Of a stretch of 64,000 bases of DNA, positions 18,051-26,936 are shown one piece after another. Numbering within the stretch: the stretch's first letter is position 1; the number at the start of each line of letters is the position of its first letter. Position numbers and translations under genes: made by a program. The notes under the pieces are model-generated. The model searched no databases, was not told the DNA's origin, and worked only from the letters and a program-made list of their open reading frames with translations. This DNA comes from Paracoccus luteus (GTDB lineage: Bacteria; Pseudomonadota; Alphaproteobacteria; Rhodobacterales; Rhodobacteraceae), in assembly GCF_004522155.1 (NCBI RefSeq), contig NZ_SDEA01000005.1, forward strand, positions 62,001-126,000. Direction: 5' to 3'.

Positions 18051-19100
18051 ATGACCGACAGCCGGCCGCAGGGCCTGACCTATGCCGAAGCCGGGGTGGA
18101 CATCGACGCCGGCAACGCGCTGGTCGACCGGATCAAGCCCGCCGCCGCCGCGACCGCGCGGCCCGGCGTGATGGATGCGCTGGGTGGCTTCGGCGCGCTG
18201 TTCGACCCGCGCGCGGCGGGCTTTGCCGACCCGGTGCTGGTCGCGGCGACCGATGGCGTCGGCACCAAGCTGCGCATCGCCATCGACACGGGCGAGCTGG
18301 ACGGCGTCGGCATCGACCTGGTCGCGATGTGCGTCAACGACCTGGTGTGCCAGGGGGCCGAGCCGCTGTTCTTCCTGGATTACTTCGCCACCGGCAAGCT
18401 CGCCGTGGATCAGGCCGCCCGCGTCATCACCGGCATCGCCGAGGGGTGCCGGCGGTCCGGCTGCGCGCTGATCGGCGGCGAGACGGCCGAGATGCCGGGC
18501 ATGTATCACGGCGGCGACTTCGACCTCGCCGGTTTCGCGGTGGGCGCGATGGAACGCGGCGCGCAGCTGCCGCAGGGCGTCGCGGCGGGTGACGTGCTGC
18601 TGGGGCTGGCCTCGGACGGGGTGCATTCCAACGGCTATTCGCTGGTCCGCAAGGTGGTCGAGGCCGCGGGTCTGGCGTGGGACGCGCCCGCGCCGTTCGC
18701 GGACGCGCCGCTTGGCCGCGCGCTGCTGACGCCGACGCGGCTTTACGTGCGCCCGGTGCTGGCCGCGATCCGCGCGGGCGGCGTCCACGCGGCGGCGCAC
18801 ATCACCGGCGGCGGCATCACCGAGAACCTGCCCCGCGTCCTGCCCGCCGGACTGGGGGCCGAGGTCGATCTGGACGCATGGACGCCGCCCCCGGTGTTCG
18901 GCTGGATGGCCGGGATCGCAAACATTCCGCAGACCGAGATGCTCAAGACCTTCAACTGCGGGATCGGCATGATCCTGGCGGTCGCACCCGACCGCGCCGA
19001 AGCGCTGGCCGCGCTCCTCTCCGACGCGGGCGAGCGGGTCTGCCGTCTGGGCCATGTGGTCGAAGGGCAGGGCGTCCGCTATGCGGGCGCCGCGTGGTGA
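18051..19100 (+). CDS. purM: Phosphoribosylformylglycinamidine cyclo-ligase (AIR synthetase)
   Basis: The product is 349 aa. [21 protein letters not shown] at the N-terminus and [44 protein letters not shown] and [17 protein letters not shown] are the canonical PurM blocks for ATP and FGAM binding. It performs the fifth step of purine synthesis. ATG 18051 is chosen because AGGGGA lies 8 nt upstream and the homologous N-terminus starts there; the frame is open further upstream. The stop overlaps the purN GTG start by 4 bp, giving a purMN operon. Confidence 0.95.
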   Translation: MTDSRPQGLTYAEAGVDIDAGNALVDRIKPAAAATARPGVMDALGGFGALFDPRAAGFADPVLVAATDGVGTKLRIAIDTGELDGVGIDLVAMCVNDLVCQGAEPLFFLDYFATGKLAVDQAARVITGIAEGCRRSGCALIGGETAEMPGMYHGGDFDLAGFAVGAMERGAQLPQGVAAGDVLLGLASDGVHSNGYSLVRKVVEAAGLAWDAPAPFADAPLGRALLTPTRLYVRPVLAAIRAGGVHAAAHITGGGITENLPRVLPAGLGAEVDLDAWTPPPVFGWMAGIANIPQTEMLKTFNCGIGMILAVAPDRAEALAALLSDAGERVCRLGHVVEGQGVRYAGAAW

Positions 19101-19684
19101 AACGCGCCGCCATCCTGATTTCGGGCGGCGGATCGAACATGGTCGCGCTGGTTGACAGCATGACGGGCGACCATCCCGCGCGCCCGGTGCTGGTCGCGTC
19201 GAACGATCCAAAGGCGGCGGGCCTTGCACGGGCCGCGGCGCGCGGCATCCCCGTCGCCGCGGTCGATCACCGCGCCTTTCCCGGCGACCGCGCGGCGTTC
19301 GAGGAGGCGCTGCTTGAACCGCTGCTGGCAGCACAGCCAGATATCATCTGCCTTGCCGGCTTCATGCGGATTCTGACGCCGTCATTCGTGAACCGCTTTG
19401 CCGGGCGGATGCTGAATATCCACCCCTCGCTGCTGCCGCTGTATCCGGGCCTCGACACGCATGCGCGCGCGCTGGCGGCCGGTGACAGGCAGGCGGGGGC
19501 CACCGTCCATCTGGTCACGTCCGCGCTGGACGACGGTCCGATCCTGGGACAGGCGCGGGTGCCGGTGATGACCGGCGACACGCCCGAGACGCTGGCCGCG
19601 CGGGTGCTTGCGGCCGAGCATCGGCTTTACCCGGCCGTGCTGCGCCGCTTCGCGGCCGGGCAGACCGGACGCCTGGATCTCTAG
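19097..19684 (+). CDS. purN: Phosphoribosylglycinamide formyltransferase
   Basis: The product is 195 aa. [18 protein letters not shown] carries the phosphate-binding glycine loop, and [34 protein letters not shown] contains the catalytic Asn-His pair (N and H of NIHPSLLP) and the downstream H of DTH; DDGPIL holds the catalytic Asp. It transfers the formyl group from 10-formyl-THF to GAR, linking to fhs and fthC in this window. The GTG start overlaps purM (GTGA), which fixes it. Confidence 0.95.
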   Translation: MKRAAILISGGGSNMVALVDSMTGDHPARPVLVASNDPKAAGLARAAARGIPVAAVDHRAFPGDRAAFEEALLEPLLAAQPDIICLAGFMRILTPSFVNRFAGRMLNIHPSLLPLYPGLDTHARALAAGDRQAGATVHLVTSALDDGPILGQARVPVMTGDTPETLAARVLAAEHRLYPAVLRRFAAGQTGRLDL

Positions 19685-19685
19685 C

Positions 19686-19731
19686 ATCTTCTTGGCTGAA
19701 ATACTCCGGGGCCGCGGGGGCAGCGCCCCCG
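19686..19731 (+). repeat. Dispersed intergenic repeat with terminator-like hairpin (copy 1)
   Basis: The element starts ATCTTCTTGGCTGAAATACT and ends in a 7-bp stem (CGGGGGC / GCCCCCG, 19715-19731) followed by TTCTT. A related copy lies at 45421-45472. It fills the gap between convergent purN and livM and may act as the purN terminator. Similar sequences are, to my knowledge, common between genes in Rhodobacteraceae genomes. Confidence 0.6.
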
Positions 19732-19734
19732 TTC

Positions 19735-21078
19735 TTACCGTTCCGGCAGCAGGCCGCGCGGCGCAAAGCGCAGCACCAGCAGCAGGACCAGCCCCATCGC
19801 GATGAACCGCATCTGCGGGGCGCTGTCGATCAGATGGCTGCGCATCGGCCCGTCCGGGAAGGGCGCGGTCAGCAGCGCCATCGCGGCGGGGCCCCAGACC
19901 TCGGCCTTGATCCACAGGAACCAGATCAGCAGCGCGCCCAGCACCGCGCCCCAGTTGTTCCCCGACCCGCCGACGATCACCATCACCCAGATCAGGAAGG
20001 TATAGCGCAGCGGGTTGTAACCGCCCGGCGCCATCAGCCCGTCCAGCGTGATCATCATCGCGCCCGCAAGCCCGATCACCGCGCAGCCGATCACGAACAG
20101 CTGCAGATGGCGGCGGGTGACGTCCTTGCCCATCGCCGATGCCGCGATCTCGTTGTCGCGGATGGCCCGCATCATCCGCCCCCAGGGCGAGCGCAGCGCC
20201 AGTTCCGACAGCACGATCAGCGCGACCAGCACGACGACGAACAGCCCCGCATAGCACAGCTTGACCCAGATGCCCGACGCGGTCGCCGCGTCCATGCCCC
20301 AGCCCGCCGCGCGGGCGACGAAATCGGGATCGGCCTGCAGGTCGAGTTCATACGGGACCGGCCGGGGCACGCCGGTCATGTTCAGCACGCCGCGGGCCAG
20401 CCAGCCTTCGTTCTTCAGGACGGCGATGATGATCTCGCCGATGCCCAGCGTGGCGATGGCCAGATAATCCGACCGCAGCCCCAGTGCGACCTTGCCCACC
20501 GCCCAGGCGGCGGCGGCGGCGAACAGCGCGCCCACCGGCCAGGACAGCAGCACCGGCAGGCCCAGCCCGCCGATGTTGCCGGCCTTGGCGGGGTTGTTGG
20601 CCTCGATCGCGGCGACGGCGGGGTCGAAGACGGTGCGGAACAGCGCATAACCCGCCAGCACGACGACGGCGGCAAGCGGCACGCGCCAGCGCGGCGGGCT
20701 GCGCCGCGCGACCAGCGTCGCCAGCGCCAGCGCGCCCAGCCCCGCGGCCAGCGCCAGCAGGATGCGCGGCCCGCCCGCAGCCCAGGCCCCGGGCACGGCC
20801 GGCGTCGAGACCAGCACCGGCGCCAACCCGCCCAGCGCCAGGAACCCCACGACGCCCGCGTTGAACAGCCCGCCATAACCCCAGATCATGTTGACGCCCA
20901 GCGCCGTTACCGCCGACAAAAGCCCCATGTTCAGGATCGTCAGCGCGCTGTTCCACGAACCGGAAAACCATGCGTTCGACAGCGTGCCTTCCAGCACGAA
21001 CAGCACCGCCACGGCGGCGAACAGCAGCGGCGCGCGCAGCGGGCTGGAGGGGGCGTCGGCCTGGCGGTTGCTGGACAT
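19735..21078 (-). CDS. livM: Branched-chain amino acid ABC transporter permease LivM
   Basis: The product is 447 aa with about ten hydrophobic segments, somewhat longer than the usual 350-420. NMIWGYGGLFNAGVVGFLALGG and LGLRSDYLAIATLGIGEII are the LivM family motifs; the EAA-like loop is SPWGRMMRAIRDNEIAASAMGKDVTRRH, which contacts the ATPase. It forms the inner-membrane channel with LivH. The order from the promoter is livJ-livG-livF-livH-livM on the minus strand, and this is the last gene. The gap to livH is 10 bp. Confidence 0.92.
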   Translation of the reverse strand: MSSNRQADAPSSPLRAPLLFAAVAVLFVLEGTLSNAWFSGSWNSALTILNMGLLSAVTALGVNMIWGYGGLFNAGVVGFLALGGLAPVLVSTPAVPGAWAAGGPRILLALAAGLGALALATLVARRSPPRWRVPLAAVVVLAGYALFRTVFDPAVAAIEANNPAKAGNIGGLGLPVLLSWPVGALFAAAAAWAVGKVALGLRSDYLAIATLGIGEIIIAVLKNEGWLARGVLNMTGVPRPVPYELDLQADPDFVARAAGWGMDAATASGIWVKLCYAGLFVVVLVALIVLSELALRSPWGRMMRAIRDNEIAASAMGKDVTRRHLQLFVIGCAVIGLAGAMMITLDGLMAPGGYNPLRYTFLIWVMVIVGGSGNNWGAVLGALLIWFLWIKAEVWGPAAMALLTAPFPDGPMRSHLIDSAPQMRFIAMGLVLLLVLRFAPRGLLPER

Positions 21079-21088
21079 GGGCGCCCCC

Positions 21089-22090
21089 TCAATAGGACTT
21101 GCCGCGGAACAGGCCGGTCGGCTTGACCAGCAGCACCACGATCAGGATGACGAAACTGACGGCGAACTTGTATTCGGTGGACAGCAGCTGCAGCAGGCCC
21201 GCAGGCTCGAACCCCAGATACTGGGCGATCTTCTTCCACGGATAGGTCAGCGCCACCTCGGAGAAGGCGATGACGAACCCGCCCGCGACCGCGCCCAGCG
21301 GGCTGCCCAGACCGCCCACGATGGCGGCGGCAAAGATCGGCAGCAGGATCTGGAAGTAGTTGAAGGCCTTGAAAGACTTGTCGAGGCCATAGAGCGTGCC
21401 CGCCGCCACCGCCAGCGCGGTCGCGATGATCCAGGTCAGGCGCACGACCCGTTCCGGGTCGATCCCGGACAGCAGGGCCAGATCCTCGTTGTCGGCATAG
21501 GCGCGCATAGCCTTGCCCGCCCGGGTGCGGTTCAGGAACGCAAACAGCGCCCAGACCGCCGCCGCCGTCAGGACCAGCGTGATCGCCTGCGTCGTGCGCA
21601 GCGCCAACCCTTCGTCCAGGCCGGTCATCGCCTTGAACTGCGGGACCGAGACGACGAACCGCGCCCCGTCGGCGAACTGGATCTCGTCCACGCCGATCAC
21701 CAGACGCGTCAGCCCGTTCATCACGAACATGACCCCGACCGAGGCCATGACAATCACGATGGGGCTGGCCTTGACCCGGCGGTAATGGCGATAGACCAGC
21801 CGGTCCGTGACCAGCACCAGAACCGACGTCAACGCGATGGCCACGGGCAGCGCCAGCAGCCCGGTCGGCAGCGGGCCAAGGCTGATGCCCCCCGCCTGCA
21901 ACCCCCAGGTCAGCAGGATCGTGACGGCGGTGCCGAAGGCCATCGTGTCGCCGTGGGCAAAGTTGGAAAACCGCAGGATGCCATAGATCAGCGTTACCCC
22001 CAGCGCCCCCAGCGCCAGCTGCGCGCCATAGGCCGACGCGGGGATCACGACAAAGTTCAGGATCGCCACGAGGGCGTTCAGCAGGTCCAT
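21089..22090 (-). CDS. livH: Branched-chain amino acid ABC transporter permease LivH
   Basis: The product is 333 aa with about eight transmembrane segments. GALGVTLIYGILRFSNFAHGDTMAFGT near residue 27 and RAGKAMRAYADNEDLALLSGID (the ATPase-contact loop, about 190-211) are typical of LivH. PIFAAAIVGGLGSPLGAVAGGF is the conserved pore helix. It pairs with LivM in the inner membrane. About 100 bp separates it from livF upstream; no promoter is obvious there, so it is likely in the same transcript. Confidence 0.92.
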   Translation of the reverse strand: MDLLNALVAILNFVVIPASAYGAQLALGALGVTLIYGILRFSNFAHGDTMAFGTAVTILLTWGLQAGGISLGPLPTGLLALPVAIALTSVLVLVTDRLVYRHYRRVKASPIVIVMASVGVMFVMNGLTRLVIGVDEIQFADGARFVVSVPQFKAMTGLDEGLALRTTQAITLVLTAAAVWALFAFLNRTRAGKAMRAYADNEDLALLSGIDPERVVRLTWIIATALAVAAGTLYGLDKSFKAFNYFQILLPIFAAAIVGGLGSPLGAVAGGFVIAFSEVALTYPWKKIAQYLGFEPAGLLQLLSTEYKFAVSFVILIVVLLVKPTGLFRGKSY

Positions 22091-22189
22091 CAGGCGGTCC
22101 CCCGGTCTGTGGGCTGTGCAGGGCGGGCGGGCGCGGGGCGGAGGGCTGCGGCGCAGACCCGGCAGGTGTTTTCGGGATTGCCCATCGCG

Positions 22190-23011
22190 TCAGCCCCCCA
22201 GAAAGGTGCGGCGCACCTCGGGGTTGGCCATCAGGGCGGCCCCGGTGTCGGTGTAACGGTTCGCGCCCTGCACCAGCACATAGCCGATGTCGGCGATGTC
22301 CAGCGCCTGCTTGGCGTTCTGTTCGACCATCAGGATGGAAATGCCGCTGCGCGCGATCTCGATGATGCGGTCGAACAGTTCGTCCATGACGATGGGCGAC
22401 ACGCCCGCGGTCGGCTCGTCCAGCATCAACAGCTTTGGGCGTGTCATCAGCGCGCGGCCGACGGCGACCTGCTGGCGCTGGCCGCCCGACAGCTCGCCCG
22501 CGTTCTGGCGGCGCTTGTCGGCCACTGCGGGGAACAGCTCATAGACCTGCGCCATCGTCTGGCGGAAATCGTCGCCGCGGATATAGGCGCCCATCTCCAG
22601 GTTCTCCTCGACCGTCATGGTCGGGAAGACGTTGGCGACCTGCGGAACAAAGCCCATCCCGGCGCGCACCCGGTCTTGCGGATTCAGGGCGGAAATGTCC
22701 TGCCCGTCCAGGCGCACGCTGCCCTCGCGCAGGTTCAGCATCCCGAAGATGGCCTTCATCGCGGTGGACTTGCCGGCGCCGTTCGGGCCGACGATCACGG
22801 CGATCTGGCCCTTTTCGACGGCCAGCGTGCAGCCGTTCAGGATGTCGGCCTTGCCGTAACCACCGCGCATGGCCTCGCCGATCAGGAAGGCGTCGCCCGC
22901 GCGGCCGGGCCGGGTCGGTCCGCTGGCACGCGTGCCGTCGACCGTGCCTGACCCGCGCGGGTTGACGATCGAGGCGTCGCGGTTGCCGCGGTTGGCGAAC
23001 GGATCGCTCAT
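22190..23011 (-). CDS. livF: Branched-chain amino acid ABC transporter ATP-binding protein LivF
   Basis: The product is 273 aa. Walker A GPNGAGKST is at 75-83, signature LSGGQRQQ and Walker B LLMLDEPTAGVSP follow, and the LivF-type C-terminus ILMVEQNAKQALDIADIGYVL is present. It starts about 40 residues before the usual LivF N-terminus; the extra MSDPFANRGNRDASIVNPRG segment is polar and probably disordered. Still, ATG 23011 overlaps the livG stop by 4 bp, which supports this start. It forms the ATPase dimer with LivG. Confidence 0.92.
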   Translation of the reverse strand: MSDPFANRGNRDASIVNPRGSGTVDGTRASGPTRPGRAGDAFLIGEAMRGGYGKADILNGCTLAVEKGQIAVIVGPNGAGKSTAMKAIFGMLNLREGSVRLDGQDISALNPQDRVRAGMGFVPQVANVFPTMTVEENLEMGAYIRGDDFRQTMAQVYELFPAVADKRRQNAGELSGGQRQQVAVGRALMTRPKLLMLDEPTAGVSPIVMDELFDRIIEIARSGISILMVEQNAKQALDIADIGYVLVQGANRYTDTGAALMANPEVRRTFLGG

Positions 23012-23790
23012 GCGCCCACCTTGTCCTTGTTCTTGAGGCCGCGGCCCAGATAGGCCTCGATCACCGCCTCGTTTTCCATGATGTGGGCAGCCGGCCCCTC
23101 GGCCAGCACCTTGCCTTCGGCCATGACGATCACCGGATCGCACAGCTTGCCGATGAAATCCATGTCGTGTTCGATCACGCAGAAGGTATAGCCGCGCTCG
23201 CGGTTCAGGCGGATGATGGCGTCGGCGATGGTGCCCAGCAGGGTGCGGTTCACGCCCGCGCCCACCTCGTCCAGGAAGACGATCTTGGCGTCCACCATCA
23301 TGCAGCGGCCCAGTTCCAGCAGCTTTTTCTGGCCGCCCGACAGGTTGCCGGCCTTTTCGTCGGCGACGTGGCTGATGGTCAGGAAGTCCAGCACCTCGTC
23401 GGCGCGTCGGCGCAGTGCTGCCTCTTCGGCGCGGATCGCGCCGCGCTTCAGCCAGGCGTTGACCAGCGTCTCGCCGCTTTGGCGGGGCGGGACCATCATC
23501 AGGTTCTCGCGCACCGTCATCGAGGCGAACTCATGCGCCATCTGGAACGTCCGCAGCAGGCCCTTGTGGAACAGCTGATGCGGGGCAAGGCCGGTGACGT
23601 CCTCGCCATCCATTTCGACCCGTCCCGAAGTTGGTGAAAGAACCCCGGCGATCACGTTGAAAAGAGTTGATTTTCCCGCGCCATTGGGGCCGATCAGCCC
23701 GGTGATCGAACCCTTGCGGATGTGCAGGCTGGCACCGTCCACGGCCCGAAAGCCGCCGAAATGCCGGTGCAGGTCGTGGACCCGGATCAT
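23008..23790 (-). CDS. livG: Branched-chain amino acid ABC transporter ATP-binding protein LivG
   Basis: The product is 260 aa. Walker A GPNGAGKST is at 34-42, the signature is NLSGGQKKLLELGR, and Walker B is KIVFLDEVGAG; FCVIEHDMDFIGKLCDPVIVM is the LivG-type switch region. The Walker B has DEVGAGVN where most ABC ATPases have DEPxAGL, a variant seen in some LivG lineages. The N-terminus MIRVHDLHRHFGGFRAVDGA fits the family. 151 bp separates it from livJ, which is transcribed first. Confidence 0.92.
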   Translation of the reverse strand: MIRVHDLHRHFGGFRAVDGASLHIRKGSITGLIGPNGAGKSTLFNVIAGVLSPTSGRVEMDGEDVTGLAPHQLFHKGLLRTFQMAHEFASMTVRENLMMVPPRQSGETLVNAWLKRGAIRAEEAALRRRADEVLDFLTISHVADEKAGNLSGGQKKLLELGRCMMVDAKIVFLDEVGAGVNRTLLGTIADAIIRLNRERGYTFCVIEHDMDFIGKLCDPVIVMAEGKVLAEGPAAHIMENEAVIEAYLGRGLKNKDKVGA

Positions 23791-23941
23791 CGCGTTTCCC
23801 CCCTGTCCCGCCCGGCCGCGCGTCTGCCGGATGGGTGACCATGTCGGCTGCCCGTTCGTGGGGCGCCGTCCTTTGCGGTCGGTCCTTGTCTTGATGCCGC
23901 GACCCGGCGCGGCTGCGCCGGATCGCGTCGTCCCTTCGCCC

Positions 23942-25126
23942 TCAGCGCGTCCCGATGACGTTCAGCTTGCCGCCCTTGAAATCGACCTCGCGATAGACGC
24001 CGGCGCTTTCGCCCGGCCCCACCAGCTCGACCGCGGTTGCGCCGTCATAGTCGATGTCGGTCCCTGCGGCCAGCAGTTCCAGGCCCTTGGCCAGCTCGCC
24101 CGCGGCGATCTTTTCGCCGGGGGCGTTGGCGACGTCCAGCACCTTGTCCTTGTAGACCTTGGGGTCCGACGACTTGGCCGCCTGCATGGCCAGCATCATC
24201 AGCGCGGCGGCGTCATAGGATTCCGCGGCAAAGGCCGAGGTGCCGTCAAAGCCGGCGGTTTCGGCCACCTTGATGAACGCGTCGCGGCCCGGCCCCTCGG
24301 ACGAGGGGTTCTGCCCGAACGAGTTTTCCAGCTCGGTCCCGAACCTGGTCACCAGCGCGTCGCTGATCATGCCGTCGGGAAAGACGAAGGTGTCGAACGC
24401 GCCCGCGTCCATCGAACCCCGGACGATGCCCGATCCGCCCTGGTCGACATAGCCCGCGACGACCAGCGCCTCGCCGCCCGCGGCGGCCAGCGCGCCCACC
24501 TCGGCCGAATAATCGGCCTTGCCGTCGTCATGCGCGGCCATGATCGTGACCGTGCCGCCCTTGCCCTCGAACGAGGACTTGAACGCCTCGGCCAGGCCCT
24601 TGCCATAGTCGTTGTTGGTATAGGTGACGGCGACCGACTTGATGCCGCGGTCCATGATGACATCGGTCATCACCTCGCCCTGGCGGGCGTCGGACGGCGA
24701 GGTGCGGAAGAAGAACCCCTTGTCGTCGATGTCGGTCAGTGCGGGCGACGTCGCCGAGGGCGAGATCATCACCATGCCGTTCGGCACCGCCACCTTTTCA
24801 AGGCTGGCGATCGTCTCGCCGGAACACATGCCGCCCATGATGCCGTTGACCTTCTCGGCCGTCACCAGCCGTTCCACCGCCGCGACCGAGGCTGCGGCAT
24901 CGGCGCAGGTGTTGTCGGCCTGAACCGAGGTCACGGTCGATCGGTCCAGCAGCTTGCCCGAGTCGCTGACCTCTTTCATCGCCAGTTCGGCGCCCTTGGC
25001 CATGTTCGGCGACATCGATTCCAGTGGCCCGGTAAAGCCCAGCGACAGACCGATCTTGATGTCCTCGGCCCCGGCGGCGCCGGCGGTCAGGGCGGCAGCC
25101 GCGGTGGCCAGCAGCAGTTTTTTCAT
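23942..25126 (-). CDS. livJ: Branched-chain amino acid ABC transporter substrate-binding protein
   Basis: The product is 394 aa. A clear Sec signal peptide MKKLLLATAAAALTAGAAGAE precedes DIKIGLSLGFTGPLESM, the start of the periplasmic type I binding fold. MGGMCSGETIASLEKVAVPN and FFFRTSPSDARQGEVM are ligand-cleft segments typical of Liv/Leu-type proteins. The exact ligand may be branched-chain amino acids, other amino acids or amides. GGGAGAGAG lies just before the ATG. It heads the liv operon, and the GlxA-type regulator gene ends 166 bp upstream on the same strand. Confidence 0.9.
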   Translation of the reverse strand: MKKLLLATAAAALTAGAAGAEDIKIGLSLGFTGPLESMSPNMAKGAELAMKEVSDSGKLLDRSTVTSVQADNTCADAAASVAAVERLVTAEKVNGIMGGMCSGETIASLEKVAVPNGMVMISPSATSPALTDIDDKGFFFRTSPSDARQGEVMTDVIMDRGIKSVAVTYTNNDYGKGLAEAFKSSFEGKGGTVTIMAAHDDGKADYSAEVGALAAAGGEALVVAGYVDQGGSGIVRGSMDAGAFDTFVFPDGMISDALVTRFGTELENSFGQNPSSEGPGRDAFIKVAETAGFDGTSAFAAESYDAAALMMLAMQAAKSSDPKVYKDKVLDVANAPGEKIAAGELAKGLELLAAGTDIDYDGATAVELVGPGESAGVYREVDFKGGKLNVIGTR

Positions 25127-25292
25127 TCGCTCTCTCCCATGTTGGACCGAAGTCCTGCGCGAAACCTAGAATCGCGCGAAACGAAAGGAAAGTGTCCTGT
25201 ATGCGGCGCCCGGCGCCGGACGCATTTCCGCCGGGCCAGGCCGTCCGGCCTGCGGGGCGCGGAACTCGGCCCCGCGCGCCTGAGGCGCGGAC

Positions 25293-26294
25293 TCAGCCAC
25301 GCCCGCCGCGGGCGCGGAACGGCGTCGTGCCGAACTGCGCGCGGTAGCATTTGGAGAAATGCGCGGTCGAGGCAAAGCCGCAGGCCAGCGCCACCTCGAT
25401 CACCGGCATGTCGGTCTGGGCCAGCAGGTTGCGCGCGCGCGCCAGCCGCGTTTCCATGTAATAGCGTTTGGGCGTGCGGTTCAGATAGCGCGCGAACAGC
25501 CGTTCCAGCTGGCGCATCGACATGCCGGCGTCGCGGGCCAGCACCGCGGGGCTGATCGGGTCTTCCAGACTGCCCTCGATGCGGGCGATGACGCCGGCAA
25601 GGCGGGGATGGCGCACCCCGATGCGGGTGGGGATGGACGGGCGCTGGCTGTCGGCCTCGGCCCGGATCTGGGTGGTGATCAGCTGGTCGGCCACCTGCGC
25701 CGCCAGTTCGGGGCCGTGGTCGCGTCCGATCAGCCGCAGCATCAGGTCGATGGGCGAGGTGCCGCCAGCCGCCGTCAGCCGCGTGCCGTCGTCCACGAAG
25801 ACGGTGCGATACAGGTCCACCCGGTCGAACGCCTCGGCAAAGCCGTCGTGGTTTTCCCAGTGGATCGTGGCCCGCCTGCCGTCCAGCAATCCCGCCTGCG
25901 CCAGCGCCCAGGCCCCGGTGCAAAGCCCGCCGACCGCCCCCGCCTGCCGCGCGTTGCGGCGCAGCCACGACAACACCGGCCGGGTGACCGCCCGCGCCAC
26001 GTCCACGCCCCCGCAGACCAGCACGACATCGCCCGGCTGCGCCTCGGCTTCAAGCCCGTGGTCGGTGGCCAGCCGCGCCCCGGCCGAGCAGGTGGCGCTG
26101 CCCCCCTCGGGGCCGATCAGCCGCCAGTCGTAAAGCGCGCGCCCGCTGACCCGGTTCGCCAGCCTCAGCGGCTCGACCGCCGCCGAGAACGAGATCAGCG
26201 TGAAGCGGTCGAGCAGCAGGAACAGGAACCGCCGCGGCCGGGCGTCGGCGGCGGGCTGGGCGGGCAGGACAGGCAAGGGGGCAGGGCTGGGCAT
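25293..26294 (-). CDS. GlxA-family transcriptional regulator (DJ-1/PfpI-like domain plus AraC HTH)
   Basis: The product is 333 aa from ATG 26294; ATG 26303 is an alternative. The N-terminal 200 residues form a class I amidotransferase-like domain: RFLFLLLDRFTLISFSAAVE, VVLVCGGVDV and VGGLCTGAWALAQAGLLDG with the nucleophile-elbow Cys. The C-terminal AraC domain has PAVLARDAGMSMRQLERLF and VIEVALACGFASTAHFSKCYRAQFG. Such regulators (GlxA, GbdR, CdhR, ArgR types) respond to amino acids, betaine or carnitine, so control of the neighbouring liv operon is plausible but unproved. AGG lies 9 nt upstream of 26294. A tandem repeat array begins about 95 bp upstream. Confidence 0.87.
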   Translation of the reverse strand: MPSPAPLPVLPAQPAADARPRRFLFLLLDRFTLISFSAAVEPLRLANRVSGRALYDWRLIGPEGGSATCSAGARLATDHGLEAEAQPGDVVLVCGGVDVARAVTRPVLSWLRRNARQAGAVGGLCTGAWALAQAGLLDGRRATIHWENHDGFAEAFDRVDLYRTVFVDDGTRLTAAGGTSPIDLMLRLIGRDHGPELAAQVADQLITTQIRAEADSQRPSIPTRIGVRHPRLAGVIARIEGSLEDPISPAVLARDAGMSMRQLERLFARYLNRTPKRYYMETRLARARNLLAQTDMPVIEVALACGFASTAHFSKCYRAQFGTTPFRARGGRG

Positions 26295-26389
26295 GGGCGG
26301 CATCCTGGCGACCGGGCAAGATAAGGAAAATCGGACAGCCGGTGCAAGACGAGTGGTTGGCGACAGGGCAGACAGCGCAGCGGGGCGGC

Positions 26390-26766
26390 GCGAGGGGCAA
26401 GCGCGGCGCACGAGGGGGGACGCGCTGGACCGCGCGCTATCCGACGGGCGCGGCGGACGGCGCGGCGTGCGACAGGACGGGTGCGGCGGACGGCGCGGGA
26501 AGGGCGCGACGCGAGGGGCGAGCGCGGCGGACGATGAGGCGCACGCGCTGGACCGCGCGCTGTCCGACGGGCGCGGCGGACGGCGCGGCGTGCGACAGGA
26601 CGGGTGCGGCGGACGGCGCGGGATGGGGGCGGCGCGAGGGGCGAGCGCGGCGGACGATGGGGCGCACGCGCTGGACCGCGCGCTATCCGACGGGCGCGGC
26701 GGACGGCGCGGGATGGGGGCGGCGCGAGGGGCGAGCGCGGCGGACGATGGGGCGCACGCGCTGGAC
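26390..26766. repeat. GC-rich tandem array, about 3.4 units of 121, 123 and 90 bp
   Basis: GCGAGGGGC recurs at 26390, 26511, 26634 and 26724. Units share nearly identical sequence such as GCGCTGGACCGCGCGCT and CCGACGGGCGCGGCGGACGG. The third unit lacks a 33-bp segment present in units 1 and 2, and the fourth stops after GCGCTGGAC. The array is about 80% G+C and fills the 642-bp gap (26295-26936) between the GlxA-type gene and aroG. Open frames on both strands run through it, but they are arginine/glycine or proline-rich and look like chance frames. The rest of the gap shows only the aroG promoter. Confidence 0.85.
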
Positions 26767-26884
26767 GGCGGGGCGCGGCGGCGCGATCGGCGACGCTGGC
26801 CCCCCGACGGGTCGTCCGCGCTGTCCGCACCGCGTCCTGCAGTCGCCCTGCCGGCCGGCCGCGCCGGCGGCCCCGCCTGCAGCC

Positions 26885-26930
26885 TTTCCCTTTGCCCCCC
26901 GCTGGCCTATATACGCCGCGTTCCAAGGAG
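26885..26930 (+). promoter_or_regulatory. Probable aroG promoter and ribosome binding site
   Basis: TATATA at 26908-26913 is the only AT-rich hexamer in the region and could be a -10 box, with TTTCCC 17 bp upstream as a poor -35. AAGGAG at 26925-26930 is a near-perfect Shine-Dalgarno sequence 6 nt before the aroG ATG. Confidence 0.45.
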
Positions 26931-26936
26931 GATGTC

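Noticed and set aside
26390..26766. CRISPR array.
   Set aside because: Units are 90-123 bp with no short conserved repeat separated by unique spacers, and no cas gene is nearby. It is a plain tandem repeat.
26604..26936. N-terminal extension of aroG into the repeat array, or a repetitive Arg/Pro protein on the minus strand.
   Set aside because: aroG has a near-perfect ribosome binding site and the family start at 26937; the upstream translation is low-complexity with no homology.
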